Source: Dolomedes plantarius | Lineage: Eukaryota > Arthropoda > Arachnida > Araneae > Dolomedidae | NCBI GenBank assembly: GCA_907164885.2 | Contig: OU015500.1 | Span: 51,491,033 to 51,555,032 of the forward strand | Direction of reading: 5' to 3' | DNA length: 64,000 nt | Part shown: positions 1 to 13,464 of the stretch, piece after piece | Layout: the number at the start of each line of letters is the position of its first letter | Numbering within the stretch: position 1 is the stretch's first letter | The notes under the pieces: model-generated | Databases searched by the model: none | Told to the model about the DNA's origin: nothing | What the model saw: only the letters and a program-made list of their open reading frames with translations | Position numbers and translations under genes: made by a program

Positions 1-598
1 ATAATAAAGATATTCATAGTTTGGAACTAATTTAGATCCAATTAGTTAGATCCAATTCAGAGTCAGTATCACGCTTGGTGTCACATATTAATGTGAGCTT
101 AGTAGCATACCCTTTGATCTTATTATGAGGTCCGTTTGCTTGATCTCATAACTGGTGATCAACATTGCTTTAAGGGAGTCGAGATATTTCATGAATTAAA
201 ATATTACGCGGACACGCATAGTTTCTAATTCAATGAGTCATAGATACACTAACAACTGATTTACTAATCGTTCTGTATAAAAGAGGCACAAAAGAGCAAT
301 AAATAATACAGGAACAATCTTGAGGTGAGTTGGTTGGTCTCGCCATAGATAGCTACGAAGCAGTAAACCAAACTCAAACAGTAGCTTTCCTTGTGAATGT
401 TTCATTTGCATATGAAGATAGGGCTTAGAATAAAGTCGTTAGATGTATGTATCAAAAAACTAACCTGGGATAGACACCTAACTATCCAATCGTCCTTGAA
501 AACTCACACTATCAAGTCAATAGACGGCACGAGTGCCAAACAGCCATTCTCCTATAGAGTAGGAACAATAGCGCAAAATATGCATAAAAAGGGATAAA
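1..598 (+). other. AT-rich stretch with possible LTR-like promoter/polyA pair
   Basis: No coding sequence is recognised. A TATAAAAG box near 276-283 is followed within about 20 bp by AATAAA near 299-304, an arrangement seen in short retroelement LTRs. No second copy of this stretch is visible in the window, so the LTR reading is only a guess. A 66-codon open frame at 397-597 has no recognisable content. Confidence 0.2.
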
Positions 599-678
599 AC
601 CTACCTACATACTATAACTACCTACATACATACTAAAACCTACCTACATACTATAACTATACCTACGTACAAACCAGG
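599..678. repeat. short tandem repeat, CTACCTACATAC-type
   Basis: Imperfect repeats of CTACCTACATACTATAA follow each other about four times. It is a simple minisatellite lying upstream of the LINE remnant. Confidence 0.7.
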
Positions 679-879
679 GTCACCTTGGGAGAGGGTTGAT
701 GTGGAGCTCGATCTGCCTACTCAGTTGACAAAAGGTGATCTGGTTGAAATTCCTTAGAGTTGAGACCTTGAAAATGTTCGGTGGCCCTGAATCAATGGAA
801 AGCTGCGGGTTTCTACAATCAAAAGAAAGGTGAATGTTATAAAATCCATTCAAACACAATATCTAGTATAAACTCCAAA

Positions 880-1420
880 ATGTTGGCCTTGAATGAGGCT
901 CTTTCTTGATGCCAGAAGCTAAAGGAAAAGCAAATATGCATCCTCACTGACTCGCGATCTTCCATGGAGGCGTTAGGAAAACCTAACGCAAAGGACTAGT
1001 CATTCCGTATTAAAGTGCTTCTATCGAAAATGGAGGGAGAGGGACATTTATTTCAGTGGATTCCAGCCTATTCCGGAGTAGCAGGTAACGAGCAGGCGGA
1101 CAAACTAGCTTAACTGGCCGCCAGAATGGATCCGGTTCAGCCTCCTTAGCAATCTTTTACGGATGCAAAAAGGCTGCATAAAGCGTGATCCAAAAAGAAT
1201 AGACTGGAAGGTGGAATTAGGGGAGCACGTGGCAGTCGTTGTGCCACATTCAACCAATGTCTCTACATCCGAGGTTCTGTCAAGACGTCCCTCGAAATAC
1301 GGCTGCGTTTGCTACGAGAATCAGAATCGGACACCTAGTAACCTACCACAACCTATCCCGGTTTCACCTGACGTACTCCCCAATCTGCCCGGCCTGCTGG
1401 TCTAAAAACAATAAGCAGAA
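880..1420 (+). pseudogene. LINE ORF2 C-terminus: RNase H domain and end, decayed
   Basis: The frame starting at 928 reads an RNase H core: an ILTDSRSSMEAL block (second catalytic Asp region, about 937-975) and, after a stop at 994, FQWIPAYSGVAGNEQADKLA (1051-1110), which is the conserved WIP.H.G..GNE.AD.LA motif of LINE RNase H; the usual His is Tyr here. Further in-frame stops occur at about 1111, 1147 and 1186. After a frameshift near 1300 another frame reads a basic 'RIGHL' block and a C..C end near 1395-1405, as in the region following RNase H in I/Jockey-type elements. The reverse transcriptase itself is not visible upstream. It is a dead fragment; clade is uncertain. Confidence 0.75.
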
Positions 1421-1562
1421 GAGAAATAATCTATCTCTCAACAGAAAAGTTTCACATCTAAATGCCATATAAGCACTATACTTGAACGCTTGACACTTTA
1501 GCATCCAGGTTGATTCAACAACTGTCCTGGATGTAATATTTTCAGAAGTTTTATATAACGTG

Positions 1563-1597
1563 TATATACACACACACACATATATATGTATATATAT
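1563..1597. repeat. (CA)n/(TA)n microsatellite
   Basis: A short run of CA dinucleotides passes into TA dinucleotides directly after the LINE remnant. Confidence 0.9.
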
Positions 1598-1599
1598 TT

Positions 1600-2623
1600 A
1601 CCATGGTGCCGAATTTGTTTGTTATTGGTCTAAAAACTCACCAGTTTACGAAGGTATCTTTCATTGTTTCACTTGAGGTTTTATCCTTGATTTGTGTGGG
1701 TGTTGGATCATGGACCCGATCATACAGATCCCCACCTCTTGTGGCCATTTTCTGTTTGCCCTAGGTTAATCGGTATGTGCAGGTGGGACCTCCCCTCTTT
1801 GCACGTGGTCATTTGATATTGTCCGTCTTTTAAATAAATAGTGTTGGACTAAGCCAGATATATAGCGGATGGTAGGAGAGAAAAGGACTTTTCCAAGGGG
1901 CGATCTCTGTCCAAAACATTGCATCTGACAGTGTACCTTATCAAATAACTCGTAATACGAGAAACGTAGAATACTGTGAGATCATAAGTGTATGCTAGGT
2001 ATAGATGGGTCATTCTGAGAATTTTTATTTGTTAGTTCCATTTCAGTTTTTCACAAAAATTACATGACTATTAGATCTGGAAAAATTTGAAAAAAAAAAC
2101 TTACGATAAAGAAATTATTTAAACTAAACTTGATAAGTAAAGTGTTTGCTTGGTAATCTACATAATTAGTTAAACTCCCAGGATACTCTCCATGTGACTT
2201 ATTGCATATACCACTGTAGCAAAGCTGTCCAAGATGAAAATATATTATTATTCCTTTGATATCATTTATTTAGAGTGAAGTAAAGTCCCTTTTATTTGTC
2301 TGCATCTAATACTCGTAATTATGAGTGATAATAAGCGAGAGGGATCAGGTGTAATGGCATCAACTTGATAATTGATTAAAGCATCTCGATAATATGCATC
2401 TGCTACTTCCCCATGGGGTGTAGTCACTCACATTGATCTTATGTTTTCTATTGTCTAGGATGATAAAACATGTTTTCGTGAGAGTGTTTTAATAATTTTC
2501 AAAAGGTAAAAATAAAGATCTGATATTTTTGTATAAGAAAAATTCAGATTTTTATGTCGATGAATATAAAATGTTATAAATGGAAATGTTTACTGTTATA
2601 TCGTCGAAGCTCTCGCTTTTGTT
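1600..2623. other. no gene seen
   Basis: AT-rich DNA without recognisable coding sequence. Around 1690-1850 the base composition is more mixed and may belong to an old element, but I see no partner repeat in the window. Confidence 0.5.
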
Positions 2624-2628
2624 ACGAT

Positions 2629-2924
2629 TGTTAAAGTTATTTTACACTCGTGAGAAATGGCGGAATGTTAAAGCTATTTTGCTCGCGTGAGCGCTGCCAA
2701 TGTAAACACGCGATGCAAATGAAAACAGTTGACGCAGTAAGATCATATAAGTATTACGGTCTTGGCGATGTTCTAAAATGTTGATAATAAAAGGGATATT
2801 TGATTACTTAAAAGGTGTCCCCTAATTTATTTAAAAAGGTCGTACGTTTTATGCGACAAGAAGATCAAGGTTCACATGGAAGTGAACAAGTTAGATCTTA
2901 AGTTATTAAGTTTGGAGAGAACAT
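2629..2924 (+). repeat. Gypsy 5' LTR
   Basis: Matches 8629-8926 over its length, with scattered substitutions. It begins TGTTAAAGTTATTTTAC and contains a second, diverged copy of the same start about 38 bp downstream, so the LTR head is itself a short tandem duplication. Confidence 0.8.
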
Positions 2925-3039
2925 ATTTCAGAAGTGGCACACTGCCTACGCACCAAAATGAAAACGGAATACGAATATTCAAGGTATGTTTTATGGTGAA
3001 GGAAGTATATTATTTTCGTTAAAGTACTATTTTTAAGTA

Positions 3040-4166
3040 ACAAAACGACCTTTCTAGGCAAGGGTAGAAAAATTGATTTGTTGGAACTAGCGACTGAGCT
3101 AAATCTCGGTAATGTAGACCCAACCGATTATACGGAATTAAAGAAAATGATTTGCCAAAGCAAATATTATGATGAACAATTCACCAAAAATTTATTTGAA
3201 AGAATTATAGATACTAGGCTTAAGAATGAAGAAATAGAAGCTGAACGGCAAAAAGAGGAAGCTGAAAGAGCTTACGAACGAGAAAAACTTGAAGCTGAAA
3301 GAGCTTTTGAATTACAAAAACTTCAAATCGAAAGTATTAATAGATCCTTGGGAGGACACAATGAAACTGTTTAGGTTTCAGAAGCAAACAAAAGTAACTT
3401 TCATCTACGGAGCTTAATGCAACAATTTAGCTTAAATGACGGTGACATTACATCTTATTTAATATTATTTGAACGCCAAGCTAAACGTATAGGTATTAAA
3501 GATGGAAATTATGTGCCTCATCTTTTAGGACTCTTGCCTTACGAATATAGCCAACTTATTGCCAGGGAAGATAAATAAAAAGCTAATGACTACGTATTTG
3601 TCAAAACTTTGTTATGAAAACGGTTTAAGTTGAGTCCCGAAAAATTCAGACAGAGATTTATAAATCATGTGAAAGATTCAAACAGCACATGGGAATATTA
3701 CGTTTATGATCTGCGAAATTATTTTAATGAATGGTTAGCTGGTTTAAATATTAACGATTTTGACTCTTTAAAAGAGCTTATTATAACGAAAATTAAAGAA
3801 ACGCTTTCCAAATGTAATACGGGAACATTTTATCGATTCTTGGTCAAAATTTGTAAATGCAAACGAGTTGGCAGGTAAATTGGATGAACACGAAAATGTA
3901 CACATGGGATTTAAGAACACTGAATATTATGATGAAGCAAAAAGTTATTACCGTAATAATCCTAAGACAGATTCCCGCAGTTATAAGAGTGTTGAGTCGA
4001 ATAAACCAGAAAACAAAAGTGGCAACAAATTCAATGATATGTCTATTATTAGGTACGATAAGTCCATTCGAAAGTGTTTTTCATGTAATGTATATGGGCA
4101 TGTGGCCAGAAATTGCCCTTTACCTTGTGCGAACTGCGGCATAAAAGGCCATTCAAAAAAATATTG
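3040..4166 (+). pseudogene. gag: Gypsy gag, frameshifted, with two CCHC zinc knuckles
   Basis: Gag is the structural protein that forms the retrotransposon particle and packages its RNA. The frame is open from about 3040 without a clear ATG. The first part (3078-3374) has an LLELA..L N-terminus and a Glu/Arg-rich coiled-coil segment (EEIEAERQKEEAERAYERE) typical of Gypsy gag in arachnids. After a stop at 3373 the same protein continues through a stretch around 3620-3840 resembling a capsid/SCAN-like helical domain (KRFKLSPEKFRQRF), then a frameshift near 3830. The tail carries CFSCNVYGHVARNCP (CX2CX4HX4C, about 4078-4122) and a second knuckle, CANCGIKGHSKKY, whose last Cys is lost because the Merlin element is inserted at exactly that codon. 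Confidence 0.85.
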
Positions 4167-4193
4167 GGAACAGCTTTCTCAGACGCACCGCCC
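4167..4193 (+). repeat. Merlin left terminal inverted repeat
   Basis: 24 of 27 bases match the reverse complement of 6610-6636. The preceding 8 bp are the target duplication. Confidence 0.85.
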
Positions 4194-4497
4194 TTGGCGA
4201 CAAATTGGCGCAAAACTTTTTTGACGTCAAATTGACGAAAAGTTGCCGTCAAAAGTTTTTGGCTACAACCTGACGACAAATTGGGCTAATAAACTGTCCA
4301 GTACCTATATAAATAAATACCCAATAAGGGCGGACGGGATTGGGGTATTAATAAACTCCTGATGTACGCATATTTCTTATAGAATCTTCCGGGAAATCGT
4401 TACACTTTTTCGGCATTGGTTATTCGACTTTTACGGCAAAAGTTTCTATATATATTTTTGCATGTTTCTCTGTCTCTATCCTTCTATCTATCTATCC

Positions 4498-5996
<1,499 letters not shown>

Positions 5997-6254
5997 CATA
6001 ATTTTTAATTTGCTACACGAAAACCAAGACCCAAACCGTAAGCTTCTCTGCGCACCACACTCCTTCCCATCGATGTTATTTCTGCACACCCAAACATACC
6101 CATCAGAAACATTATTCTTTTTTCTTAATTTCATTTTTAATTCACATTTCACGCAAAATATATCAGGATTTAAAAACTTCAAATCCCACAAGAATTCGAA
6201 AAATATCATTGAATCAGAATGAATAAACCCATGTACAAGTGACTCATTTACCAC
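5997..6254 (-). pseudogene. Merlin transposase N-terminus, cut by Tc1
   Basis: Read on the minus strand from 6254, about 85 codons are Merlin-derived. They contain a CVKC zinc-ribbon half, KMKLRKK, the signature SDGYVWVCR, a C.....C second half and SLRFGSWFSCSKL, matching the zinc-binding N-terminal domain of IS1595/ISXO2-type and Merlin transposases. This domain helps bind the transposon ends; the DDE catalytic domain should follow but does not. The Merlin reading frame ends at the Tc1 junction (5996/5997), and nothing recognisable resumes beyond the Tc1 element and the (TA)n array to the left. It cannot make a working enzyme. Confidence 0.8.
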
Positions 6255-6609
6255 ACCTTCCGTATATGTATCTCAAAAATAACGCTCTCTAATATTGCCA
6301 TAAACCTTCGCGTGGTATTTACTAACAACATCCTTCACAGTCAAAATGGCCGCCATCATAAATCTCGTAACAATTCACAATAAAAAAACTTTCAAACTAA
6401 TCCAAGCGACAACAAAAAACGATTAAACACCCATAATTGGTTAAAATAAATCACGTGATACCTCCGTCACGAAATAATCACATGATAAAAACGTCACGAA
6501 TTTACAGGAGCCACAACGTTGGCGACTTAATCGCCTCAACTTGGCAACCAAAAAATTTCGCCAAAATAGCACGGTTACCACGCCATACACAAAATCGCCA
6601 AATTTGGCA

Positions 6610-6636
6610 GGGCGGTGCGTCTGCGAAATCTGTACC
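6610..6636 (-). repeat. Merlin right terminal inverted repeat
   Basis: Partner of 4167-4193; followed by the second AAATATTG copy at 6637-6644. Confidence 0.85.
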
Positions 6637-6644
6637 AAATATTG

Positions 6645-7270
6645 TACTGTGAAAGACGATAAGAATACGAACCATTTGAATGTAAGCGACACTGAATCTT
6701 TAACGCCAAACCTATATCTCAAAGACGCGCATATTAGTAAACAACATGTCAGCCCTTTGTTGGACACTCGCAGTACTAGCTATGTTTTAAAGGACTCGGT
6801 AGCCAAAAAGTTACGCCTAAATATTTCGCCATGTGAAAAACGTTTGGTTTCAGAAATCAACTGACGCCAGCAGTGAAAAGTACAGGCGCGGCGATGGTTG
6901 AAATTCAGATTGATGACGTAATCGCGAAGGATGTTTCTGTTTTAATCGTACCAGACCAAACGCAGCTAGTTGATTTATGGTGGGGAGAACACTTTTGGAT
7001 TTACCTTACATTGCTTATGCAGCAGTAGGCAAAAATTTATACATTGGGTATAGTAAATATTTTCCTTTTATTGAAATGGATTCCGGAAAAACTGAATCAC
7101 GCGTGAAATTAAAAACGGTCGAAGATACGCAAGTTGTGAACAATAGTATAAACTTTGTAGAAGCTAAACCAGAAGAAATAAATAACGGATTAATAATTAT
7201 TGAAGGTAAAGAAGATAGTTTAGATGCATTGCTAGAAGTTAATGAGGAAAAACGATTATTCCAGTTATAA
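6645..7270 (+). pseudogene. Gypsy pol start: retroviral-type aspartic protease, frameshifted
   Basis: Gag-pol resumes directly after the Merlin target duplication, in the frame that supplies the Cys missing from the second zinc knuckle. The stretch to 6864 includes HVSPLLDTRSTSYVL, the protease active-site region; the usual Asp-Thr-Gly is Asp-Thr-Arg. A frameshift at about 6860 and another near 6980 move the frame, but the intervening translation (AMVEIQIDDVIAKDVSVLIVP) and the following MVGRTLLDLP are typical Gypsy protease flap and C-terminal motifs. The protein would mature the particle. It is inactive here. Confidence 0.8.
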
Positions 7271-7985
7271 ATAATGGGATCAGAATATAATGATCAAAGA
7301 AAATCAAAACATCGGTAAAGCGGAAATAATAGGTAAAAGCCCTTTGGAAACGGAAATAAATTATTTAAATAACAAGGATTCAAAAATTTCAAGGAACGAA
7401 AATTTCAAATAAGTTGTTTACAAGACAGAAAGAAATACGAAATCTGCGAGTTTGTATGCGCATTCTAAGAGTGAGGGTTTTTGTGACAAAAATGTTCATT
7501 TAAATGCGAATACAAATATAGGAAAGAAGAATTCGAACAATTCTAATGCCTATAAAGACAGTGAAAATGTTGTCAGTGATATCGTTGACGATGTATGTGC
7601 TCGAGATTCTTCATTAGAAAGTGATGTCCCAATGACTGAGAGAACTATAACACTTGACGTGAAAAATACGCGTATAGATTCTTTGAGTGACCAAGACGGT
7701 ACACCGGGTGAACCTTTGCCTGATGTCAGTTCATGTATCGACAAAGGAAATGTTTCAGAAGATTGTATTTTTATTGCCGATATCCAGGACTGCTCGAAAA
7801 GCGAAACCAAGGATAAAGTAACTAATAAGACTATAGAGAACTATATTATAGAAGTAAGAGCTTACAAACTTGAAGCTGAACCGCAAAGGCATGTTTATGC
7901 TAAAATAATGCATACTGACCATAGGAGTTAACGAACTGAAGATAATAAACATGATGCAGTTTAAGAGACCAACATCTGCACTGGA
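7271..7985 (+). pseudogene. Gypsy internal region, unrecognised acidic ORF
   Basis: Between protease and integrase lies an open frame of about 159 codons (7452-7931), rich in Asp, Ser, Asn and Lys and without a motif I recognise. Reverse transcriptase and RNase H are expected at this point but are absent. It may be a low-constraint linker joined by an internal deletion, or sequence of separate origin. Confidence 0.4.
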
Positions 7986-8204
7986 GTTAACCAAGATTTG
8001 ATTGTGGCAAGTGACGACTTCTCTAGATTCACCAGGCTTAATCCAGTAAAGAATACTTCCACCCAGGACGCCTTAAAAACTCTTAGGAACCTTGCCGATG
8101 AATTCGGACTGTCCAAGCGAATCAGTGGTGACAGAGGGTCTTGCCATACCTACCACCGATGTGAACAGTATTATCGCCCAAGTGGAGACCTTGGCGTAAC
8201 CTAG
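7986..8204 (+). pseudogene. Gypsy integrase core fragment
   Basis: The frame reads FSRFTRLNPVKNTSTQDALK followed by LADEFGLSKRISGDRGSC, which fits the integrase core between the first catalytic Asp strand and the second Asp (the D of GDRGSC). Integrase inserts retroelement DNA into the chromosome. The fragment starts and ends abruptly; sequence upstream and the Glu-containing part downstream are missing, so it marks the 3' edge of the large deletion. Confidence 0.75.
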
Positions 8205-8628
8205 GAAGATGAATCCGAAGATGAAGAGACTTCTGGTCCACCCGACTAGAATTCAGGTAACCCTCACGTTAGAACAAACGAAGGGACAAGTTAATATAAA
8301 TTACTTTCTTTTATTTTGATCATGGACTCATGTTGAACTATTTTTATGAAGAAGATAAAAATATTAGGACTAATAAACTTTAAAAAGAACAGTAACTTGA
8401 ATATTGATTAGAAATATATGTAACTATATTTTAAAATGCTATTCGCTTACTTAAATTGTTTATTATGTTGTGTACTAAATTTAAGTTAGCAAAAAAAATG
8501 TGTTTTAAGTTAGAATTAACGTTTTCAAGTTAAAAGTGTGTTTCTTTTAAAATTGTTTAAATAAGTATGTTTAATATATGTACATTGGTTCTGAATTGTG
8601 GGCAATTGAAAATATCAGGATGCCCGAA
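8205..8628 (+). other. Gypsy 3' untranslated region
   Basis: AT-rich sequence between the integrase scrap and the right LTR, with no open frame of note. No convincing polypurine tract is visible next to 8629. Confidence 0.5.
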
Positions 8629-8926
8629 TGTTAAAGTTATTTTACTCGAGTGAGAAATGGCGCAATGTTAAAGCTATATTGCTCCCATGAGCGCTGCAAA
8701 TGTAAACACGCGCTGCAAATGAAAACAGTTGACGCAGTAAGATCATATAAGTATTACGGTCTTGGCGATGTTCTAAAAAGTTGATAATAAAAGTGATATT
8801 TGATTACTTAAAAGGAGTCTCCTAATTTATTTAAAAACGTCGTACGTTTTATGCGACAAGAAGATCAAGGTTCACACGGAACTGAACATGTTAGATCTTA
8901 AGTTATTATTTAAGTTTGGAGACAAT
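8629..8926 (+). repeat. Gypsy 3' LTR
   Basis: Direct repeat of 2629-2924, followed by ACGAT (8927-8931), the same five bases that precede the 5' LTR. Confidence 0.8.
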
Positions 8927-8931
8927 ACGAT

Positions 8932-9260
8932 GTTAACATTTACTAGAATTTAAAATCAGTTTAAACTAAAATTTTTAAATTAAACTGAAATCCAATATTT
9001 CTTCTTCTCTAACCACAACTAAATAGTTATTTTGTATAACTAGAAGTGTTTTTTTGTTTCTATAATCAATAGCGTTATGTTTTTGGGAGATAGAAAACCA
9101 GGTTTCTACGTTTTATCATCATTTTATTACCCTTTTTAAATTTGATTTTCACATGAATTAATGTGACGAAAATAGTAGAGAATATTTCACGTTTTTTCGC
9201 TCTCAGATGTAGACTTTTTAGAATAAAGGTATAGAAGCTTGTTCCATGGAGCTACATATA
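8932..9260. other. no gene seen
   Basis: AT-rich spacer between the Gypsy right edge and Tc1 copy 2, ending in TATA next to the Tc1 terminus. Confidence 0.6.
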
Positions 9261-10669
9261 CACTGCTGGCCACCCAAATTGCAACACGAAGAAAGACAAG
9301 AGATATCACAACAAAATTTATTTTGTAGATAACATGTTGACCAAGTATCAAATGATTAAATTTATAGACTTCTGTGAAGTGTGGTTCCTGCCAAAATCAG
9401 TAGCCAGAGTAGCCGCCATTGTTGGAGATCACCGCTACCACACGCATCGGCATTGATTCAAAGAGACTTTGGATGAGTTCTTGGGGTACAGCAGACCAAG
9501 CAGCTTCCAAACGTTGCCAAAGTTGATCTGCTGTGGCAGCTGGGGATGGAATTTGGGTCAATCGTAGAGCAACCATGGACCACATGTTTTCTATCGGCGA
9601 AAGATCCGGAGAGCGAGGCGGCTAGGGAAGCAATTCAATCTGGCGATTGACGAAGAACCATTGGACAATGCGTGCCACGTGTGGTCGCGCATTATCCTGT
9701 TGAAATATGGCTGTGGGCAAGCCCTGAAGGTAAGGAAGGACAACTGGCTCCAACACCTCGGAGATGTAGCGCTAGCTGTTTAAAGTACCGGCAATGCGTA
9801 CTAGAGGTGTGCGAGAGTGATATCCAATACCGCCCCATACCATAATACCCGGTGCAGGACCAGTGTGGCGGTGCATAACGCAGCTGTTCAGCATCCTCTC
9901 TTCACGGTGTCTCCAGACTCGAATGCGACCATCGTGGTGTTGCAGACAGAAGCGTGACTCGTCAGTAAAGACAATTTCATTCCATTCTGCCGTCCACATC
10001 CTTCTGGCATCGCACCATTGGCGGCGGAGACGTCTGTGGTTCTGCGTCAAGGGTAGACAAAGCAATGGACGTCTTGCGGGCAGACCACTCTGCTGTCAAC
10101 GGCGTCGAATGGTACGCGCAGACACTGGATGATGCGTTACAGACTGCATGTGCTGTGCTATGGTTCGTGATGTGACTGATCGATCCGTCACTGCCATGCG
10201 CACAATTTGCCTGTCATCACGTGAAGTGGTGCGCTGAGGTGGATGCGATCGAACACGCCGGTCCGTCGTACCCTCCTGCATCCAACGATTACATATCAGC
10301 ATTACAGTTGTTTGGTTTCGTCCAACACGACTACCGATTTCCCTGAAAGATAATCCACAATCTCGGCTGGCCACTATCCTTCCTCTGTCGAACTCGTATA
10401 CTTGATCAAAAGATGATCGCTGTTTTCGACGAGGTATAATTGATCGTTTTTTTTGAAAAAATTACAAGAAAAACACAATTGCCGAACTCGAAATCGTCGA
10501 AATCTCCAAGCCTTAAATAGCGCTATAAGTGGCGCCACAGGCGCGAGGGATGTGCGTCTGCGCTGAAATTCTAATCATTTGCATATCTCACCTCCGCTAA
10601 TGCATGTTGTAAATTTCATGTTATTTGCATGTTTCCTTCAGGGTGTTGCATGTACAGTGGCCAGCAGTG
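9261..10669 (-). mobile_element. Tc1 element, family A copy 2
   Basis: A complete-length element (1409 bp) flanked by TA on both sides. Its ends start CACTGCTGGCCAC and keep the same inner difference between left and right ends seen in copy 1 (an ...CCCAAATTGCAACAC end and a ...GCAACACCCTGAAGG end), so the two are copies of one family in opposite orientation about 3.3 kb apart. Confidence 0.92.
9397..10437 (-). pseudogene. Tc1 transposase, family A copy 2, three stops
   Basis: Read on the minus strand, the frame is continuous for 347 codons from 10437 to the stop at 9397, without any frameshift. The start codon is ATA where copy 1 has ATG. In-frame stops fall where copy 1 has Leu (after TIRRR, about 10093), Gln (after GTLNS, about 9769) and Cys (after ELLP, about 9625). 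Helix-turn-helix segments precede a DDE domain with TDESRF, FQQDNARPH and SPDLSPIEN. Relative to copy 1 it retains ten extra residues (around GLSFREIGS). Because the stops of the two copies are at different places, they decayed independently by substitution. Confidence 0.9.
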
Positions 10670-10671
10670 TA

Positions 10672-12440
10672 TATAAACAGTTTATAAGTATGGCATTACA
10701 TGTTTCCTTTACAGGCTGGAGTACAATCTAGACATTTTAAAATACATATTAAATACATATTCTGAAAATCAGTCATTTTAATTGTTTTATACATTAAATT
10801 ATGACGAAAAAATTGTGTTTTATATTCGTATTTTCACTAGAAAAATAGAGTACATTCCATTAGCACTGATACTTGAATCTATTTTTAGATAAAGTTTAAA
10901 GGAAAGTGAAAGAACTTATTTACTCAGTGTAAGGTTTCAACAGTTTAACAACTTTTTGTGTAAAAGGTATCAGATTTAAACTACTATGGAAGAGAAATTT
11001 TTACTACTCCCTTATCTCGTGATTATACTTTTGAATTTCTCCAAATACCATGGTTAATTCATCAGAATTCAAGATTAATCTCCCTTTTCAGATTAATATC
11101 TTCAGATTATGTGATTAAAATACTCTATCCATGAATCGCAAATCATCTTAGATCTGATGATTACATGTGTTAAATAATGTAATACTTTATTACGGCTATA
11201 CTTCTAAGTTAACAGTAAATATGTGATTTCGAAGTTGGTATCCTTTTACTTTTAATTTAAAGGTTCTTTTTTCTGTCTTGTTCTTAATAATGAATATTAA
11301 TAACAGGCATGCCATTTAAATAGTGTAAATATAAGGAAACATATTGAGTGATACAAAAAGGGATAAATGCTAATTTTGTGAATTGCAACAAGAAAACATC
11401 GTAAAATTCTTCGATCAAAGTGTATGTTGTCAGATTTTACGATTTGTATTATTGTTAATATGTCCAATTGTACTTATTGCTTGAAAGATGATAAAATGTT
11501 TAATAAAATTACACTGTATTTTTTATTTATCATGCTTTGCCAAAATGAATTAAAAATATACTAGACGAAGGCTTAACATGTTTTTCTCTTTTTGAAAATT
11601 AATTTTTAATACAAGGGAACAATTGGAAAAATAAAAGGAAAATCTGTTCAATATCTCTCTAAGTTAATACCTGGCACAAAAACCTCAATTTCTGTTCTAC
11701 CATGTAATAATTTTAACAAGGAAATTGCAGTATTAGGCTTTATTATTTAAACGTTAATCTTCGCTAACGCAAAAAAAAAATATTAAAAACCTAGTTACAG
11801 ACGACACGTTACAAAATACCTTACAGGCATTAATGACGAAAGAAAAGACAGTACCTTCCGTTATATTCTCTATCAGTTCATTGTATGCAAAAACCCTTAA
11901 TTGGCAAAACGTAAATTCATTATGAAGAGGGAAAAAAGTTTTCTCAGAAAATGAACATGTTAACATAAGTTTAAGGAAGGCAAGGCTTTGCATATTCATT
12001 ATTTTAAATTTAAAAATATTTACGAGCTTCTAGTTCCTGTTAAAATCTAGGACATAAATCAATATCTCATTTTGTAGCTTTAACGGTCCATGTTATATTT
12101 TTTTAAAAATTCGGCGAAGTGCAGTTACTATTATTCAATTTTTGAAACATATTAAAATTAGGAAAGTCGAACTAATTTTTTTAACTTTTAAAAGAATAAA
12201 ATTAAAGTAAAGTAATTATCATCAAAGGGGAAATATAAATACTGTCATAAATACACAGAATACTGAAGCTGAGAGCTAATCATATTAGTTTGTAGGGGGA
12301 GGGGGGTATTTATTTGCTCTGGAACCATTTTACATTATTTCTTAATTAGGTTTTAACGATACCACGAATGATTCTACGTATATCTGCTTCTAAGGAAAGA
12401 AGAATTCGACGTTAATTATGATAAGTCACAAATGATAACC
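10672..12440. other. no gene seen
   Basis: AT-rich DNA without recognisable coding or structured repeats. An 81-codon minus-strand frame at 11754-11999 has no recognisable content. Confidence 0.6.
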
Positions 12441-12469
12441 GTCCTGATCCCAAAGGCCATGCAACAGGA

Positions 12470-13060
12470 AATACTCTGAAGACCAGCTGCTACTCAGAAA
12501 TCCTGAATTCGCAGCCGAGGGTCCACCTGTTCGCTCTTATAATTATAAGGACTTAAGGGTCGTGTCAAGAAGTAAGTACTGTGACGTCGTAGTAATCCCA
12601 CAGGTAGCGTGAACGTCAAAGACTAAAATTGAAGTTTCTGAGATATTTATTTACAAGAACAATTTATATACAAATCGGGAAGTACACGGTGATCGTACAG
12701 ATGGTAATCGTATAGATGGTGATCGCACGGGCACACGTCTCTCAGAGAGAAAAGCGTTCTCTTTCTTCAGACGATTCTAAAAACGACTCTCAACTAACGT
12801 TTTTCTGGATGTCGTGGATTCCACACCACTCAGAGAAGCCAGTCTGTAGACCTTGACGTTCTCTTCGGCTCCCTGTAGAATCTGACCCTAGGGGGGAGAA
12901 ATCAGCGTCTCATGGTCCTTTATTAGTCACTGAACCCATAACGTTCGGAGACCAGGTGACTTGTCTTTCGCCTTTGGCATGTGGGGCGTTAACTAGCTGC
13001 AATTTGCCGGTGAGTCATTTCCTCCTTTCAAGATAAAGTATCGTTCCCGGATGTTAAACC
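12470..13060. other. GC-richer island, unnamed repeat fragment
   Basis: Composition is clearly less AT-rich than the flanks. 12476-12535 (CTGAAGACCAGC...CGCAGCCGAGGGT) resembles 41098-41160, so at least this part belongs to a dispersed family. 12693-12737 holds three imperfect 15-bp repeats of GGTGATCGTACAGAT type. It could be an old LTR or element end, but no partner LTR is seen. Confidence 0.35.
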
Positions 13061-13464
13061 ATTCATCTTGTCAGGAGAGTGGACTTCCCCCCCATCCCCT
13101 GTTACACATGATAAAATATACCTGTCAACCCGACTTCAAATATCTTATTAACCTTCTTTTCAGCAGCCCTGCCGCTGAAATTCAATCACTAACATTTCAG
13201 CTAAAAACGATGAGTAGGATAACTTTTCTTCGTGTCACACGCAACAGCTGTATACATCGCGTAATGACTAAGGTTTGAAGTTTCCACTGTGTGAATTCAG
13301 GTTCGGACGCTCGCTAAGACTTGAACAACCTTCTGTTGTCCCTCAATTGAGATGAATATGGGCTCGGCTCTTCCATAAAGGGCTCTCACAGTGAAGCAGA
13401 CAACTAAACACATGGTGAATAAATATATACATAGACGTGTACACACACACACAGATATATGAAG
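13061..13464. other. no gene seen
   Basis: Mixed-composition DNA ending in a short (CA)n run near 13438-13453. A 75-codon plus-strand frame (13051-13278) is not recognisable. Confidence 0.5.
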
